This document shows, in pieces, positions 14,621-22,314 of a stretch of 24,494 bases of DNA. A program made the translations under genes and the position numbers. The DNA is from NIOZ-UU35 sp964344175. Its GTDB lineage: Bacteria > Chloroflexota > Anaerolineae > Anaerolineales > UBA11858. The notes under the pieces were generated by a model that saw only the letters and a program-made list of their open reading frames with translations, was not told the origin of the DNA and made no database searches. The stretch lies in contig CAYFMI010000063.1 in NCBI GenBank assembly GCA_964344175.1, positions 1 to 24,494 of the forward strand, in the 5' to 3' direction. Numbering within the stretch: position 1 is the stretch's first letter; every line of letters begins with the position of its first letter.

Positions 14621-16540
14621 TCACATAAACAGCCAACTCAACAAACTGAAGAAAAACGGCAGGGACAGCATTCCTGCCAAAACGTATAACACGATCCGCC
14701 AGCCTGAATGTTCACGCAGTTTGGGAATCGCTTCTTCCTCGGCTAAGTGGCGAACAATTTTGGCAGTTTGGCGGGCTGCGCTGGCAAGATCGTGCTGGTT
14801 GCTAAACAGCCAGTACCAATTGTGGGTTGGTGTTGGAACAACAATACGCTGACCTTCGAAATCTCGCAGCCATAGGCGGAGTGCTTCAGGGGGAGAAACC
14901 CCCAAGAAGGCCGGCAGCACCACAGCACGCGCCGCGGAAAGATCTTCATCGGGAGTGCCTTCTTCAACTAGAAAAACAGCTACGGGCAAGGTCTCCGCTT
15001 CGCGCCCCAGGGCTTCGGTCATCATGTCGGTAAATTCACCGGCTTCTTCCGCAATTATCAATGTGGGGTATTCAGCATGGCGTGTCGCCAACCAATTCGC
15101 TGCCCGGCGGTTATCACTGCGCAGCGCGTTGCCGTGGTAAAGCATCACCAGTGTAAATAAGCCCAGGGTTTCCAGCAACGTCAACGAAGTCCGTAACAAC
15201 TCTGTAGTTGGATCACCAAACAACGCTTTTAATAACTCAAAAATCAACCCGCCTCCTGATGCCATCACGCCGATCACACCGATAAAAAATATCAGATAGA
15301 TGTAAATTTTCCGCACCAGAGAGCGGCGCGCATGATCGCCACTCTCGCCATCCTGGGCCGCTTGTTTGTTCATGGGCTGCCAGGTGAACGTCCAAAGCGG
15401 TAGCCCGACGAATAAGGTTGCCAGGGCTGCCGATAACCGCTCTCGCAGAATAATGTTTTCAGCCGCAAAACTGCCCAGCAAAGAGTCGGTGATGTAGAAG
15501 ACCAACATTTGCACGCCAATGAATGCCGCTCCCAGACCAAAGAATGCCAGAACATAGTAATAGGTGCGTTGCAGCCCCGACCGCCTGGGGGTTTCGGGTA
15601 ATAAGCCGATATCATTTTTGAGTACTTTCCCATAGTATAGCCAGATGCTGCCAAGAGCAATCAGGCTCGAAAGCGGTGTATTAAGTTTATGGAATACTTC
15701 ATCGAGAGCTGCACTTTCACCGAGAATGACCCGCAAAACAACATTAATGACGATTCCCGCAGGGATAAGGACGCCTCCGGCGCCAACAAAACTCAGGATG
15801 TATAAAACAATCAGGCGTAAGAGCGATTGTTGCTCATCGGGTTCGATGAGTGATTTTTGCACATGCTGCCAGGTATATGCCCACAGCGGTACGCCCACAA
15901 TGAGCATTGCGAGACCATTTGCAAGCCTGGCTTGTGGGCTGGCGCCCAGGGTTTCGCCAAACGTAAAAATATATTGGGCCACTTGCAGCACACCCCCCGT
16001 AGCTAATGCCAGGCTGTATAGCACCCAGATGTAGCGGAAGAGACGCCGGGTTTCGCGAAAAGCTTTGTTCGTGGGGTGGCTGATCCAATTTTTATGTGTG
16101 ATGTAAAAAATGAACCAAGCGCCCAGGCCGTTGATGATGACTGCAATCACATTGTCGATCCAGTTTTGTGAATAGCCGACAACGGCATGCGTGGACGGCA
16201 ACTGGAAGACGAGTAACCACAACCGGTTGATGATAGCCAGGGCATTTTGGGTGATGGGAATCAGCAAAGCTAGCAGCGCGCCATACAAGAAGAGTGCGCG
16301 CACACGGCTGAATTTTTCTTCGGGATCTTCACTCGCGCGCCTTTGGGTAGGGATCCAGTGCAGTAAGAAGGTGGGAACCCCCACGAAGATGAGTGCCAGA
16401 GCACCCGCCAACTGGCTGGCATATTGCCCGATAATCTCTCCCGAAAACGTAGCGCGAGCGAGATTTATCAATCCCCAAACAATGACTTCAAGACTGATGA
16501 ACGAAATCAGATAACGATATAAACGGCGGATAATTTGCAT
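14621..16540 (-). CDS. Membrane protein with three DUF5671-like repeats and a soluble C-terminal domain
   Basis: This 639-aa integral membrane protein has about 13 hydrophobic helices. Three units of about 160 residues repeat (roughly 1-160, 161-320, 321-480), each of four helices. Shared landmarks show the repetition. Unit openings are RRLYRYLISFI, RRLFRYIWVLY and QRTYYYVLAFF. The second-helix motif is VGVPTFLLHW (53-62), VGVPLWAYTW (215-224) and VGLPLWTFTW (378-387). Unit ends are FYITHKN, LYYGKVL and LYHGNAL. The pattern fits DUF5671, a family of unknown function. Residues about 480-610 form a soluble alpha/beta-looking domain (LIIAEEAGEF, VAVFLVEEG, RIVVPTPTHNWYWLFS) that I cannot assign, followed by a last anchor helix (616-638). 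GAGG-like GAGGCACAACT precedes the ATG, and the upstream 156-aa gene ends 12 bases before it, so the two form an operon. The function is unknown; a transport or sensing role is only a guess. Confidence 0.8.
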   Translation of the reverse strand: MQIIRRLYRYLISFISLEVIVWGLINLARATFSGEIIGQYASQLAGALALIFVGVPTFLLHWIPTQRRASEDPEEKFSRVRALFLYGALLALLIPITQNALAIINRLWLLVFQLPSTHAVVGYSQNWIDNVIAVIINGLGAWFIFYITHKNWISHPTNKAFRETRRLFRYIWVLYSLALATGGVLQVAQYIFTFGETLGASPQARLANGLAMLIVGVPLWAYTWQHVQKSLIEPDEQQSLLRLIVLYILSFVGAGGVLIPAGIVINVVLRVILGESAALDEVFHKLNTPLSSLIALGSIWLYYGKVLKNDIGLLPETPRRSGLQRTYYYVLAFFGLGAAFIGVQMLVFYITDSLLGSFAAENIILRERLSAALATLFVGLPLWTFTWQPMNKQAAQDGESGDHARRSLVRKIYIYLIFFIGVIGVMASGGGLIFELLKALFGDPTTELLRTSLTLLETLGLFTLVMLYHGNALRSDNRRAANWLATRHAEYPTLIIAEEAGEFTDMMTEALGREAETLPVAVFLVEEGTPDEDLSAARAVVLPAFLGVSPPEALRLWLRDFEGQRIVVPTPTHNWYWLFSNQHDLASAARQTAKIVRHLAEEEAIPKLREHSGWRIVLYVLAGMLSLPFFFSLLSWLFM

Positions 16541-16552
16541 AGTTGTGCCTCG

Positions 16553-17023
16553 TTATTGTTCGCTTTCGACATACCAATCCCAGCCCCAGTAGGGATATGG
16601 CATGAAACTAAGTTTCCATTGATTCTTTTGTAAGATCAACCAGGCATCGCTGTGTTCATCCCAAGAGCTATCAAATGGCCGCGTACCACCGTGGATGATC
16701 AACAAATTAACAAGGGCCTCATCGGCAATAATCTCCATGGATCTGATTTGGACACCGGCGCTGTTTTCCTTGAAATACGCTTCAACAAAGTTTTGACGGA
16801 ATTCGGTAAAGGAGGGTTTGGCGCTGGCATCCTGCAAATAACCGTAGGCGCGCCGGTAATCTTCCTTGTGCAATGCCAGAATATAATTGCGGACGATGTT
16901 TTCAGGGCTGTCATCGGCCTTGTAGTTTTGTTCAGTGCCTCGGAGAAAGAATGTTACCAAAGAGATAGCCATCAGTACTATGATGCCCATTAAGATGCCG
17001 ATCAGGGTGCGATCTTGTTTCAT
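16553..17023 (-). CDS. Membrane-anchored NTF2/DUF4878-like small protein
   Basis: This 156-aa protein has one N-terminal hydrophobic helix (about residues 7-27, LIGILMGIIVLMAISLVTFF), then an extracytoplasmic-looking domain. That domain opens with SPENIVRNYILALHKEDYRRAYGYL and ends in aromatic strands (WLILQKNQWKLSFMPYPYWG). The helix-then-curved-sheet pattern resembles NTF2-like lumazine-binding or DUF4878 proteins, which often sit at the membrane; no enzyme motif is visible. A good ribosome site (AAAGGA, 8 bases before ATG) supports the start. It lies 12 bases upstream of the tripled membrane protein gene, so the two probably work together. A terminator ends just 28 bases before its start, so it needs its own promoter or read-through. 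Confidence 0.6.
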   Translation of the reverse strand: MKQDRTLIGILMGIIVLMAISLVTFFLRGTEQNYKADDSPENIVRNYILALHKEDYRRAYGYLQDASAKPSFTEFRQNFVEAYFKENSAGVQIRSMEIIADEALVNLLIIHGGTRPFDSSWDEHSDAWLILQKNQWKLSFMPYPYWGWDWYVESEQ

Positions 17024-17051
17024 AGGTAGTTCCTTTCAGTCGAAGCAGGCT

Positions 17052-17102
17052 AAAAAACAGGGTGTGCGGGACAACAATGCAGCCTTGTGTCCCCTGTTTT
17101 TT
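17052..17102 (-). terminator. Intrinsic terminator after the PLDc_N-like gene
   Basis: AAAAAACAGGG (17052-17062) and CCCTGTTTTTT (17092-17102) are perfect 11-bp complements, with further pairing inside (GGGACA/TGTCCC). Read leftward, it ends in a run of T. The A/T runs on both sides would also allow termination in the other direction. Confidence 0.75.
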
Positions 17103-17134
17103 GGGAAACTATAAGCGACCAGTATGCTGTCTGA

Positions 17135-17335
17135 TCATTGTGTATTGATTTCTCCTGGCCGCAGCCAGATTACCAAAAACGGCCCGATAATCGGGATCGT
17201 AATGGCAAATAACCCCCAAACTGTGTATTCAAGCGGTGAAAGTGCTCTGCGGCGTAAGTAGAATACCGCCAGTACCGCCATAGCGAGAATGCACCCCAAA
17301 AGGAGGCTGCGCATTGTATGAGCCGAAAAAGCCAT
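17135..17335 (-). CDS. Small PLDc_N-like two-helix membrane protein
   Basis: This 66-aa protein has two hydrophobic helices (about residues 9-27 and 38-58) split by a basic loop (YLRRRALSPLEY). The second helix reads WGLFAITIPIIGPFLVIWLRPG, fitting the PLDc_N pattern (Trp, then an IPIIGP turn) found alone or in front of cardiolipin synthases. Alone it is usually an uncharacterised membrane peptide. No clear ribosome site precedes ATG 17335; ATG 17314 (MRSLLLG) is another possible start. It lies between the gdhA terminator and its own terminator, so it is likely a single-gene transcript. Its functional link to the downstream membrane genes is uncertain. Confidence 0.6.
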   Translation of the reverse strand: MAFSAHTMRSLLLGCILAMAVLAVFYLRRRALSPLEYTVWGLFAITIPIIGPFLVIWLRPGEINTQ

Positions 17336-17396
17336 ATAAAAATTGTAGTGGATTTCTACGGGTAATGCAATGATCTTTTTGTTGAAGCGCGATAGC

Positions 17397-17441
17397 TTAA
17401 AACTAACAAGCGGTGACGCTACACGCCACCACTTGTTAGTT
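17397..17441 (-). terminator. Intrinsic terminator of gdhA
   Basis: AACTAACAAG (17401-17410) and CTTGTTAGTT (17432-17441) form a perfect 10-bp stem that continues inward with GGTG/CACC pairing. Read on the minus strand, it is followed by TTTT (17397-17400 region). It starts about 17 bases after the gdhA stop. Confidence 0.75.
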
Positions 17442-17457
17442 ATGAGAGACTATTAAT

Positions 17458-18741
17458 TTATAGCCAGCCTCGTAGCTCCATAGCTTTGACGACTTTTTCA
17501 ATCGCCACCATGTAGGCGGCATCTCGCATATATACATTTTCACGTTGCGCCATGTCCAAAACATCGTGGAAGGCTTTTGTCATTTTGTCATCGAGTTTAC
17601 TCAAGACTTCCTCACGGCTCCAGTAGAAGTTCATGTCATTTTGGACACCCTCAAAGTACGAGACGGTAACGCCACCGGCGTTGCACAAAAAGTCGGGGAT
17701 ATTGAAGACGCCGCGCGTCTTGAAGGCTGCATCAGCCTCAGGGGTTGTGGGGCCGTTGGCGCCTTCGGCAACCACTTTCACCCGCGGGCTGATCTGGCTT
17801 ACTGTATCACCGTTGATTTGCCCTTCTAGCGCAGAAGGGATCAAAATATCGGCATCTTTGCTGATCCAGGCCATATCATCTTCAATTATATAGCCTGAGT
17901 CACGCGCTTTGTCCTTATCGATAGTGCCATATACATCGGTGATCGATTGCAAGAATGCCGGATCGATGCCGTCTTTTCGGCTGACGGTGTAGGGTTTTTG
18001 ATCGTCACGATCCCAATACGAAACGCAGGCCACCTGACCGCCCATTTCTACAAAGCCGATGGCCGCGTATTGGGCCACGTTCCCAAAGCCCTGGCAGGCT
18101 GCGATGGCGTTGGTGGGGTCAATGTCGAGGTGTTTTAGCGCCTCGCGAATGGTGTACACAACCCCAAACCCGGTTGCTTCGGTGCGCCCCAAAGAGCCGC
18201 CCCCGCCTACGGGTTTGCCAGTGATCACGCCGGGGGTGAACTGCCCCACCAGTTTGGAATACTCGTCCATCATCCAGCCCATCATGCGCGGGTTGGTTCC
18301 TACATCTGGGGCAGGGACATCCTGCCGGGGGCCAATATTGCGATAAATTTGCTGAATCCAGCCCCGGCACAGGCGCTCCTGTTCGTTGATCGAAAGCGAA
18401 GCCGAATCGACAGCCACGCCGCCTTTACCGCCCCCCAGGGGAATATCGGCGACGGCTGTTTTCCAGGTCATCCACATTGCCAGCGCGCGCACGGTATCGA
18501 GGGTTTCTGATGAGTGAAAACGAATGCCCCCCTTGGATGGCCCGCGCACATCACTATGCTGTACACGATAGCCGAAGAATACCCGCATCGAACCGTCATC
18601 CATTTTTACGGGAATCTGAAAACGGAATTCGCGCGTTGGCCAGCGCAGCATCTCGGCGGCCTGGGGATCCAAGTTAAGCATGCTGGCCACATTGTCAAAT
18701 TGGGTTTGGGCCATCTTAAAAGCATTTATTTGTTCGCTCAT
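17458..18741 (-). CDS. gdhA: Glutamate dehydrogenase
   Basis: It interconverts glutamate and 2-oxoglutarate plus ammonia using NAD(P). From the ATG at 18739-18741 the protein is 427 aa, normal for this enzyme. The substrate pocket is complete: GGIRFH (71-76), K94 in TWKTAVADIP, the catalytic Lys K106 in PLGGGKGG, and the catalytic Asp D146 in APDVGTNPR. The dinucleotide fold has CQGFGNVAQYAA (216-227), and CNAGGVTVSYFE follows near the C-terminus. Coenzyme preference cannot be read with confidence. TAGGAGA sits 9 bases before this start, which fixes it over the longer open frame that reaches 18846. The gene has its own leader and its own terminator, so it is probably monocistronic. Confidence 0.95.
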   Translation of the reverse strand: MSEQINAFKMAQTQFDNVASMLNLDPQAAEMLRWPTREFRFQIPVKMDDGSMRVFFGYRVQHSDVRGPSKGGIRFHSSETLDTVRALAMWMTWKTAVADIPLGGGKGGVAVDSASLSINEQERLCRGWIQQIYRNIGPRQDVPAPDVGTNPRMMGWMMDEYSKLVGQFTPGVITGKPVGGGGSLGRTEATGFGVVYTIREALKHLDIDPTNAIAACQGFGNVAQYAAIGFVEMGGQVACVSYWDRDDQKPYTVSRKDGIDPAFLQSITDVYGTIDKDKARDSGYIIEDDMAWISKDADILIPSALEGQINGDTVSQISPRVKVVAEGANGPTTPEADAAFKTRGVFNIPDFLCNAGGVTVSYFEGVQNDMNFYWSREEVLSKLDDKMTKAFHDVLDMAQRENVYMRDAAYMVAIEKVVKAMELRGWL

Positions 18742-19051
18742 TCTTGAATATCTCCTAATCGGATTGATATTGTGGCTGCTCAGGTTGAGGCCTGCACAGC
18801 GATCTTTTGCTCTGCGATTGGTGAGGCGGGATTGAGTATCGGTCATTCTTCAAGCCGCAGACATGATGCGCGGGCACCGCGTGGTGCCCGCTAGAAAAAG
18901 TACTCTACAACATGTGTTGGTATTTCGCATACTCGCATAGCAATGTATAACCAATTTTCCTTGTAGTTGCCACAAGCGTAGCAGATGGGTTAGTGGCCGT
19001 CAAGTGACATTCAGATCCCTGGAATGTGAAATTATTCCCAGGGCATTTCTG
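18742..19051. other. Leader of gdhA and gap to gatB
   Basis: This 310-base gap holds no gene. On the gdhA side are the ribosome site (TCTCCTA at 18751-18757 on the plus strand) and a perfect 9-bp hairpin, GCGGGCACC-GCGT-GGTGCCCGC (18870-18891). Near 18908-18919 is the palindrome CAACA-TG-TGTTG. Close to gatB is a weak stem CCCTGGAAT/ATTCCCAGGG (19017-19043) without a T-run, at best a poor terminator for gatB. No convincing -35/-10 pair is visible for gdhA. Confidence 0.6.
18870..18891. repeat. Perfect GC-rich hairpin in the gdhA leader
   Basis: GCGGGCACC (18870-18878) pairs perfectly with GGTGCCCGC (18883-18891) over a 4-base loop, about 130 bases before the gdhA start. No T-run follows on the minus strand. 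It may be a dispersed palindrome or a structured leader element. Confidence 0.5.
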
Positions 19052-20503
19052 TTATTTTTGGGCTGCTAACTGTCGGTTTAGCTCATCGCGCACGACCTGA
19101 GGGTTGGCTTTGCCCTTGGTGGCGCGCATTACTTGCCCAAAGAACCAGTTTGCCAGTCCATCTTTGCCGTTGACATAGGCGGCCAATTCATCGGGGTTTT
19201 CGTCTAGGATGGCGGCGACGGTTGCTTGAATTTGTCCTTCATTGGAGATTTGACGCAGACCACGTGCCGCAACAATACTTTCAGCATCTTTTCCGCTGGT
19301 GAACATTTCGGCCAGGACGGTTTTCGCCGTGCTGTTATTGATGGTGGCATCTTCAAGCAGGTTCAACAACCCCGACAGGTGTTGCGGACTCACTCGTAAG
19401 CTGCTGAGGCCAACCCCAGACTGATTCATCAACCCAAAGAGATCGCCGATGATCCAATTGGCAGCCAGCTTTGGCTTGACGCGTGAGTCGGTGGCTAACA
19501 CCGCCTCGAAATACGCAGCGGTTTCTTGCTCGGTGACCAGCACACCGGCATCGTACTCGCTTAGCTCATAGGTTGTGACAAAGCGTTTGAATTTTGCTTC
19601 CGGCAATTCGGGCAGGCTGGCGCGTATTTCTTCGAGCCAGGCGGTTTCAATCACCAGCGGAGGCAGGTCAGGTTCGGGGAAGTAGCGGTAATCGTCTTCT
19701 TCTTCCTTGCTGCGTTGTGGAAGGGTTACCTGACGGGCTTCATCCCAGCCCATGGTCTGTTGAATGACCGCTTCGCCCCGGCGGTGCAAGTCACTCTGGC
19801 GTTCAATTTCGAAACTCAACGAGCGCCCAAGGGCGCGGAAACTGTTCAGATTTTTGACTTCGGTGCGTGTGCCAAGTTTCGTGGCCCCCACCGGGCGTAC
19901 CGATATATTGGCCTCGAAACGCAATACGCCTTTTTGCATGTCGCCTGTATTAACGTTCAGATAACGCAGCAGGCTGCGCAACGCTTCGGCGTAGGCACGC
20001 GCTTCTTCTAGCGAGCGCATATCCGGTTCGGAGACAATCTCTAAAAGCGGCACACCCGCCCGGTTGAGGTCGATCAAACTATGGGCGCTGCTGCCCTCCC
20101 CCGTGTGAGTCAGCTTGCCGGTGTCTTCTTCGAGATGCACACGGCGCACGCGGATGGCGCGTGTCCCCTGAGATGTGCGTATTCGCAAAATGCCATTTTC
20201 CGCCAGCGGTTGTTTGTATTGGGAAATCTGATAGCCCTTGGGAAGATCGGGGTAGAAATAGTTTTTACGGGCAAAGATACTTGTGCTGGGAATGTCGCAG
20301 CCCAGGGCCAGCGCTACTCGCAAGCCGTATTCCACCGCCCGCCGATTAATAACCGGCAATGTCCCAGGCATTCCAGAGCAAACCGGGCAGACGGCGCTGT
20401 TGGGGAGTGCCTGGGTTAGATCGACGACCGGGCAGCCGCAGAACATCTTCGATTGGGTGGCGACTTCGGCATGTACTTCGAGACCGATAATGGGTTCGAA
20501 CAT
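19052..20503 (-). CDS. gatB: Aspartyl/glutamyl-tRNA amidotransferase subunit B
   Basis: GatB is the tRNA-binding kinase subunit of GatCAB. It activates Glu-tRNA(Gln) or Asp-tRNA(Asn), which is then amidated with ammonia channelled from GatA. The opening IIGLEVHAEVATQSKMFCGC is diagnostic. The zinc cysteines C22, C24, C39 and C42 (NSAVCPVCSGMPGTLPV) are all present, as are the kinase-core segments YFYPDLPKGYQISQY and ADISVR-like ANISVRPVG. The C-terminal YqeY/tail region (ENPDELAAYVNGKDGLANWF, then GQVMRATKGKANP) completes the 483-aa protein. gatA and gatC are not in the window. The start lies 5 bases after the stop of the sugar nucleotidyltransferase gene and lacks a strong ribosome site, so it is probably co-translated with that gene. 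Confidence 0.97.
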   Translation of the reverse strand: MFEPIIGLEVHAEVATQSKMFCGCPVVDLTQALPNSAVCPVCSGMPGTLPVINRRAVEYGLRVALALGCDIPSTSIFARKNYFYPDLPKGYQISQYKQPLAENGILRIRTSQGTRAIRVRRVHLEEDTGKLTHTGEGSSAHSLIDLNRAGVPLLEIVSEPDMRSLEEARAYAEALRSLLRYLNVNTGDMQKGVLRFEANISVRPVGATKLGTRTEVKNLNSFRALGRSLSFEIERQSDLHRRGEAVIQQTMGWDEARQVTLPQRSKEEEDDYRYFPEPDLPPLVIETAWLEEIRASLPELPEAKFKRFVTTYELSEYDAGVLVTEQETAAYFEAVLATDSRVKPKLAANWIIGDLFGLMNQSGVGLSSLRVSPQHLSGLLNLLEDATINNSTAKTVLAEMFTSGKDAESIVAARGLRQISNEGQIQATVAAILDENPDELAAYVNGKDGLANWFFGQVMRATKGKANPQVVRDELNRQLAAQK

Positions 20504-20508
20504 TTTGT

Positions 20509-21519
20509 TTATATTTTTACTTCTGAATTGTCGCCAATATTGAGGCTTTGCGTTCTTCCCTCGATGGTGGTATTTTCACCGATCAGAGAATACTCGAGAC
20601 TCACCCCGGTAAGCCGGGTATTTTTCTCGACAATGACGTCACGCAGCACGCTATTGCGCACCGTGCAATTTGGGCCGATGGAAACATAAGGGCCGATGAC
20701 CGAGTGTTCGACTCGCGCCTGGGGGTGAATGAATACCGGCGGGATTAGTGTCACGCCGCCCTCTGGTTTGCTCTTCTCTGAATTAGCATGACCGTTCTTC
20801 AAGAGATAGCGATTTGTTTCCAAAACAGCCTCAGCGGTTCCGGCATCCAGCCAGGTTTGCACGCGTTCGGTGCGCATGGTGACGCCGCGCTCTAGCATAA
20901 TGTTGATAGCGTCGGCGAGGTAATACTCCCCTTTAAGCTGACGGTCTTGATCCATCTGCGCTTCTATTGCGGAGATCAAATCCTGTGATTGTTTGAAATA
21001 GTAGAAACCCACCACGGCCAAATTGTTGCTGACGTCTTTGGGTTTTTCAATCAGACGGGTGACCCGGCCATCTTTGCCAACTTCGGTAACACCAAATCGG
21101 CGCGGATCGGGGACGGGCTTCACCCAGGCTACTGCGTCGGCTGGCTCGTCTTCCAGGAACGATAGGTCTGACTCGATCAATGTATCGGCAAAAACCATCA
21201 ACATCGGGCCATTGAGAAATTCTTTGGCCAGATAGATAGCATGGGATTGCCCTCGCATTTCGTCTTGGACGACATAACGCACCTGGAATTCGGGATGCAT
21301 TTCACGCATGTAGGCTTCGACTTTTTCGCCCAGGTAACCGACAATGAAGATGAACTCGATATTTTTGGGGTCGGGCAGCGTCGAGAACATATCAAGCACA
21401 TGGGCGAGTACGCTTTGACCGGCCAGACTGACAAGTTGTTTGGGGCGGCTCCAGGTATGCGGGCGCAAGCGTGTGCCAAAACCGGCCATAGGGATGACGA
21501 TCTTTAATGAGCCAGACAT
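20509..21519 (-). CDS. Sugar-1-phosphate nucleotidyltransferase with left-handed beta-helix
   Basis: This 336-aa enzyme couples a sugar 1-phosphate to a nucleoside triphosphate, giving an NDP-sugar for glycan synthesis. The N-terminal transferase domain has GFGTRLRPHTWSRPKQL (13-29) with catalytic R18 and K27, the metal residue D112 (VFADTLI), LIEKP (156-160) and a second metal site D225 (WLDAGT). Residues 258-325 are hexapeptide repeats (IHPQARVEHSVIGPYVSIGP), forming a left-handed beta-helix as in long RmlA/GlmU-type proteins. Glucose-1-phosphate thymidylyltransferase is the best guess, but UTP or another sugar cannot be excluded. No acetyltransferase active site is visible. AAGGAG lies 8 bases before the ATG. 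It is the first gene of a two-gene unit with gatB, with a -10 box at 21552-21557. Confidence 0.88.
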   Translation of the reverse strand: MSGSLKIVIPMAGFGTRLRPHTWSRPKQLVSLAGQSVLAHVLDMFSTLPDPKNIEFIFIVGYLGEKVEAYMREMHPEFQVRYVVQDEMRGQSHAIYLAKEFLNGPMLMVFADTLIESDLSFLEDEPADAVAWVKPVPDPRRFGVTEVGKDGRVTRLIEKPKDVSNNLAVVGFYYFKQSQDLISAIEAQMDQDRQLKGEYYLADAINIMLERGVTMRTERVQTWLDAGTAEAVLETNRYLLKNGHANSEKSKPEGGVTLIPPVFIHPQARVEHSVIGPYVSIGPNCTVRNSVLRDVIVEKNTRLTGVSLEYSLIGENTTIEGRTQSLNIGDNSEVKI

Positions 21520-21551
21520 AGATGATTCTCCTTGCGAAATAGTGGAGATAT

Positions 21552-21557
21552 ATTATA
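21552..21557 (-). promoter_or_regulatory. Probable -10 box of the nucleotidyltransferase-gatB unit
   Basis: On the minus strand this is TATAAT, about 33 bases before the start codon at 21519 and directly after the terminator of the upstream gene. The -35 position falls inside the terminator stem and has no good hexamer, so the promoter is weak or tentative. Confidence 0.45.
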
Positions 21558-21567
21558 CCCTTAACAA

Positions 21568-21602
21568 AATACCCCCGGAGTTTCAAGTTCTCCGGGGGTA
21601 TT
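21568..21602 (-). terminator. Intrinsic terminator of the Gly/Ala-rich membrane protein gene
   Basis: AATACCCCCGGAG (21568-21580) and CTCCGGGGGTATT (21590-21602) form a perfect 13-bp stem with a 9-base loop. Read leftward it continues into TTTTGTT. This is the strongest terminator in the window and separates the membrane protein from the nucleotidyltransferase unit. Confidence 0.85.
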
Positions 21603-21619
21603 CGAATTTCTGGGGTTCT

Positions 21620-21636
21620 CAGTCCTCGCAGGACTG
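21620..21636. repeat. Short perfect hairpin beside the terminator
   Basis: CAGTCCT (21620-21626) and AGGACTG (21630-21636) are perfect complements with a 3-base loop. It lies between the membrane protein stop (21659) and the strong terminator. It may be a second stem of the 3' end or a fragment of a dispersed palindrome. Confidence 0.35.
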
Positions 21637-21658
21637 GACACCCTCAATTGGGAAGTTC

Positions 21659-22156
21659 TTAATTCGGTTTGGTGCTGGCATAGATGGCCGCGCCAACAGC
21701 GCCAAGCGCCGCAGCAAAGAGTATTCCACCGAGACAGCACACCGACCCGCACACAGCAGCCCCGCCAACGGCGGCAGCTCCACCGCCCGCTCCGCCGAAG
21801 ATCATTTCAGGCGGAATACCGGCCTCGCGCAGACCTTGCAGGACTTCGGGGGGCATTTGCCGTAAGATATCGCCAATTTGCAACGCGCCGGTTGTGCCGG
21901 CTTGTACAAGGGAAATGATCAGCCCGACAATCCCGCCGCCTGCCCCGGCGACTGCCGCGGCGATAGCGCCTTCTTTAGCAGCCAGACCTGATTCGCGCGG
22001 CGCAAGCATGTAGGAAGCCGCTAGAACACCAACGCCGATATACGTAAGCCAGCGCAGCGGGATAATGCAGAACCCGACAAAGGGGATAATGCCCAACAAA
22101 TTAAGCACTACCAAAATTCCAGCGCCGATAAGACCTGCTTTAAGCCAACCTTTCAT
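21659..22156 (-). CDS. Gly/Ala-rich multi-pass membrane protein, unknown function
   Basis: This 165-aa protein has about four hydrophobic segments: two near the N-terminus (LIGAGILVVLNLLGIIPFVG, then LRWLTYIGVGVLAASYML), one at about 62-85 (AIAAAVAGAGGGIVGLIISL) and a Cys-rich last one (GAAVCGSVCCLGGILFAAAL). Between the third and fourth is a polar loop (IGDILRQMPPEVLQGLREAG). The Gly zipper-like runs resemble DUF456-type or other glycine-zipper membrane proteins, but I do not recognise the family. AAGGAGG, 5 bases before the ATG, gives a convincing start. It has its own terminator and no clear operon partner. Confidence 0.7.
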   Translation of the reverse strand: MKGWLKAGLIGAGILVVLNLLGIIPFVGFCIIPLRWLTYIGVGVLAASYMLAPRESGLAAKEGAIAAAVAGAGGGIVGLIISLVQAGTTGALQIGDILRQMPPEVLQGLREAGIPPEMIFGGAGGGAAAVGGAAVCGSVCCLGGILFAAALGAVGAAIYASTKPN

Positions 22157-22314
22157 GAGTGCCTCCTTGTGTCTGTTGTGTAGATGAACTGAAAGAAGAA
22201 ATTCGATACGTGCGAAGAGAATATCAAAGCATATTCAACATGCTGTGATGTTCTATATTGAAATTGTAGAAACGATTGGTTCGAGAGTCAAGCTTATTGT
22301 GGTACTAGCGCTAT

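Noticed and set aside
14559..14852. Plus-strand 97-aa ORF after the hybrid kinase
   Set aside because: It lies mainly antisense to the membrane protein gene and has no protein-like features.
18742..18846. N-terminal extension of glutamate dehydrogenase to 18846
   Set aside because: A strong ribosome site precedes the ATG at 18741, and the extension is not conserved-looking.
22260..22300. GGTTCGAG sequence resembling a tRNA T-loop
   Set aside because: No acceptor, D or anticodon stems can be built around it.
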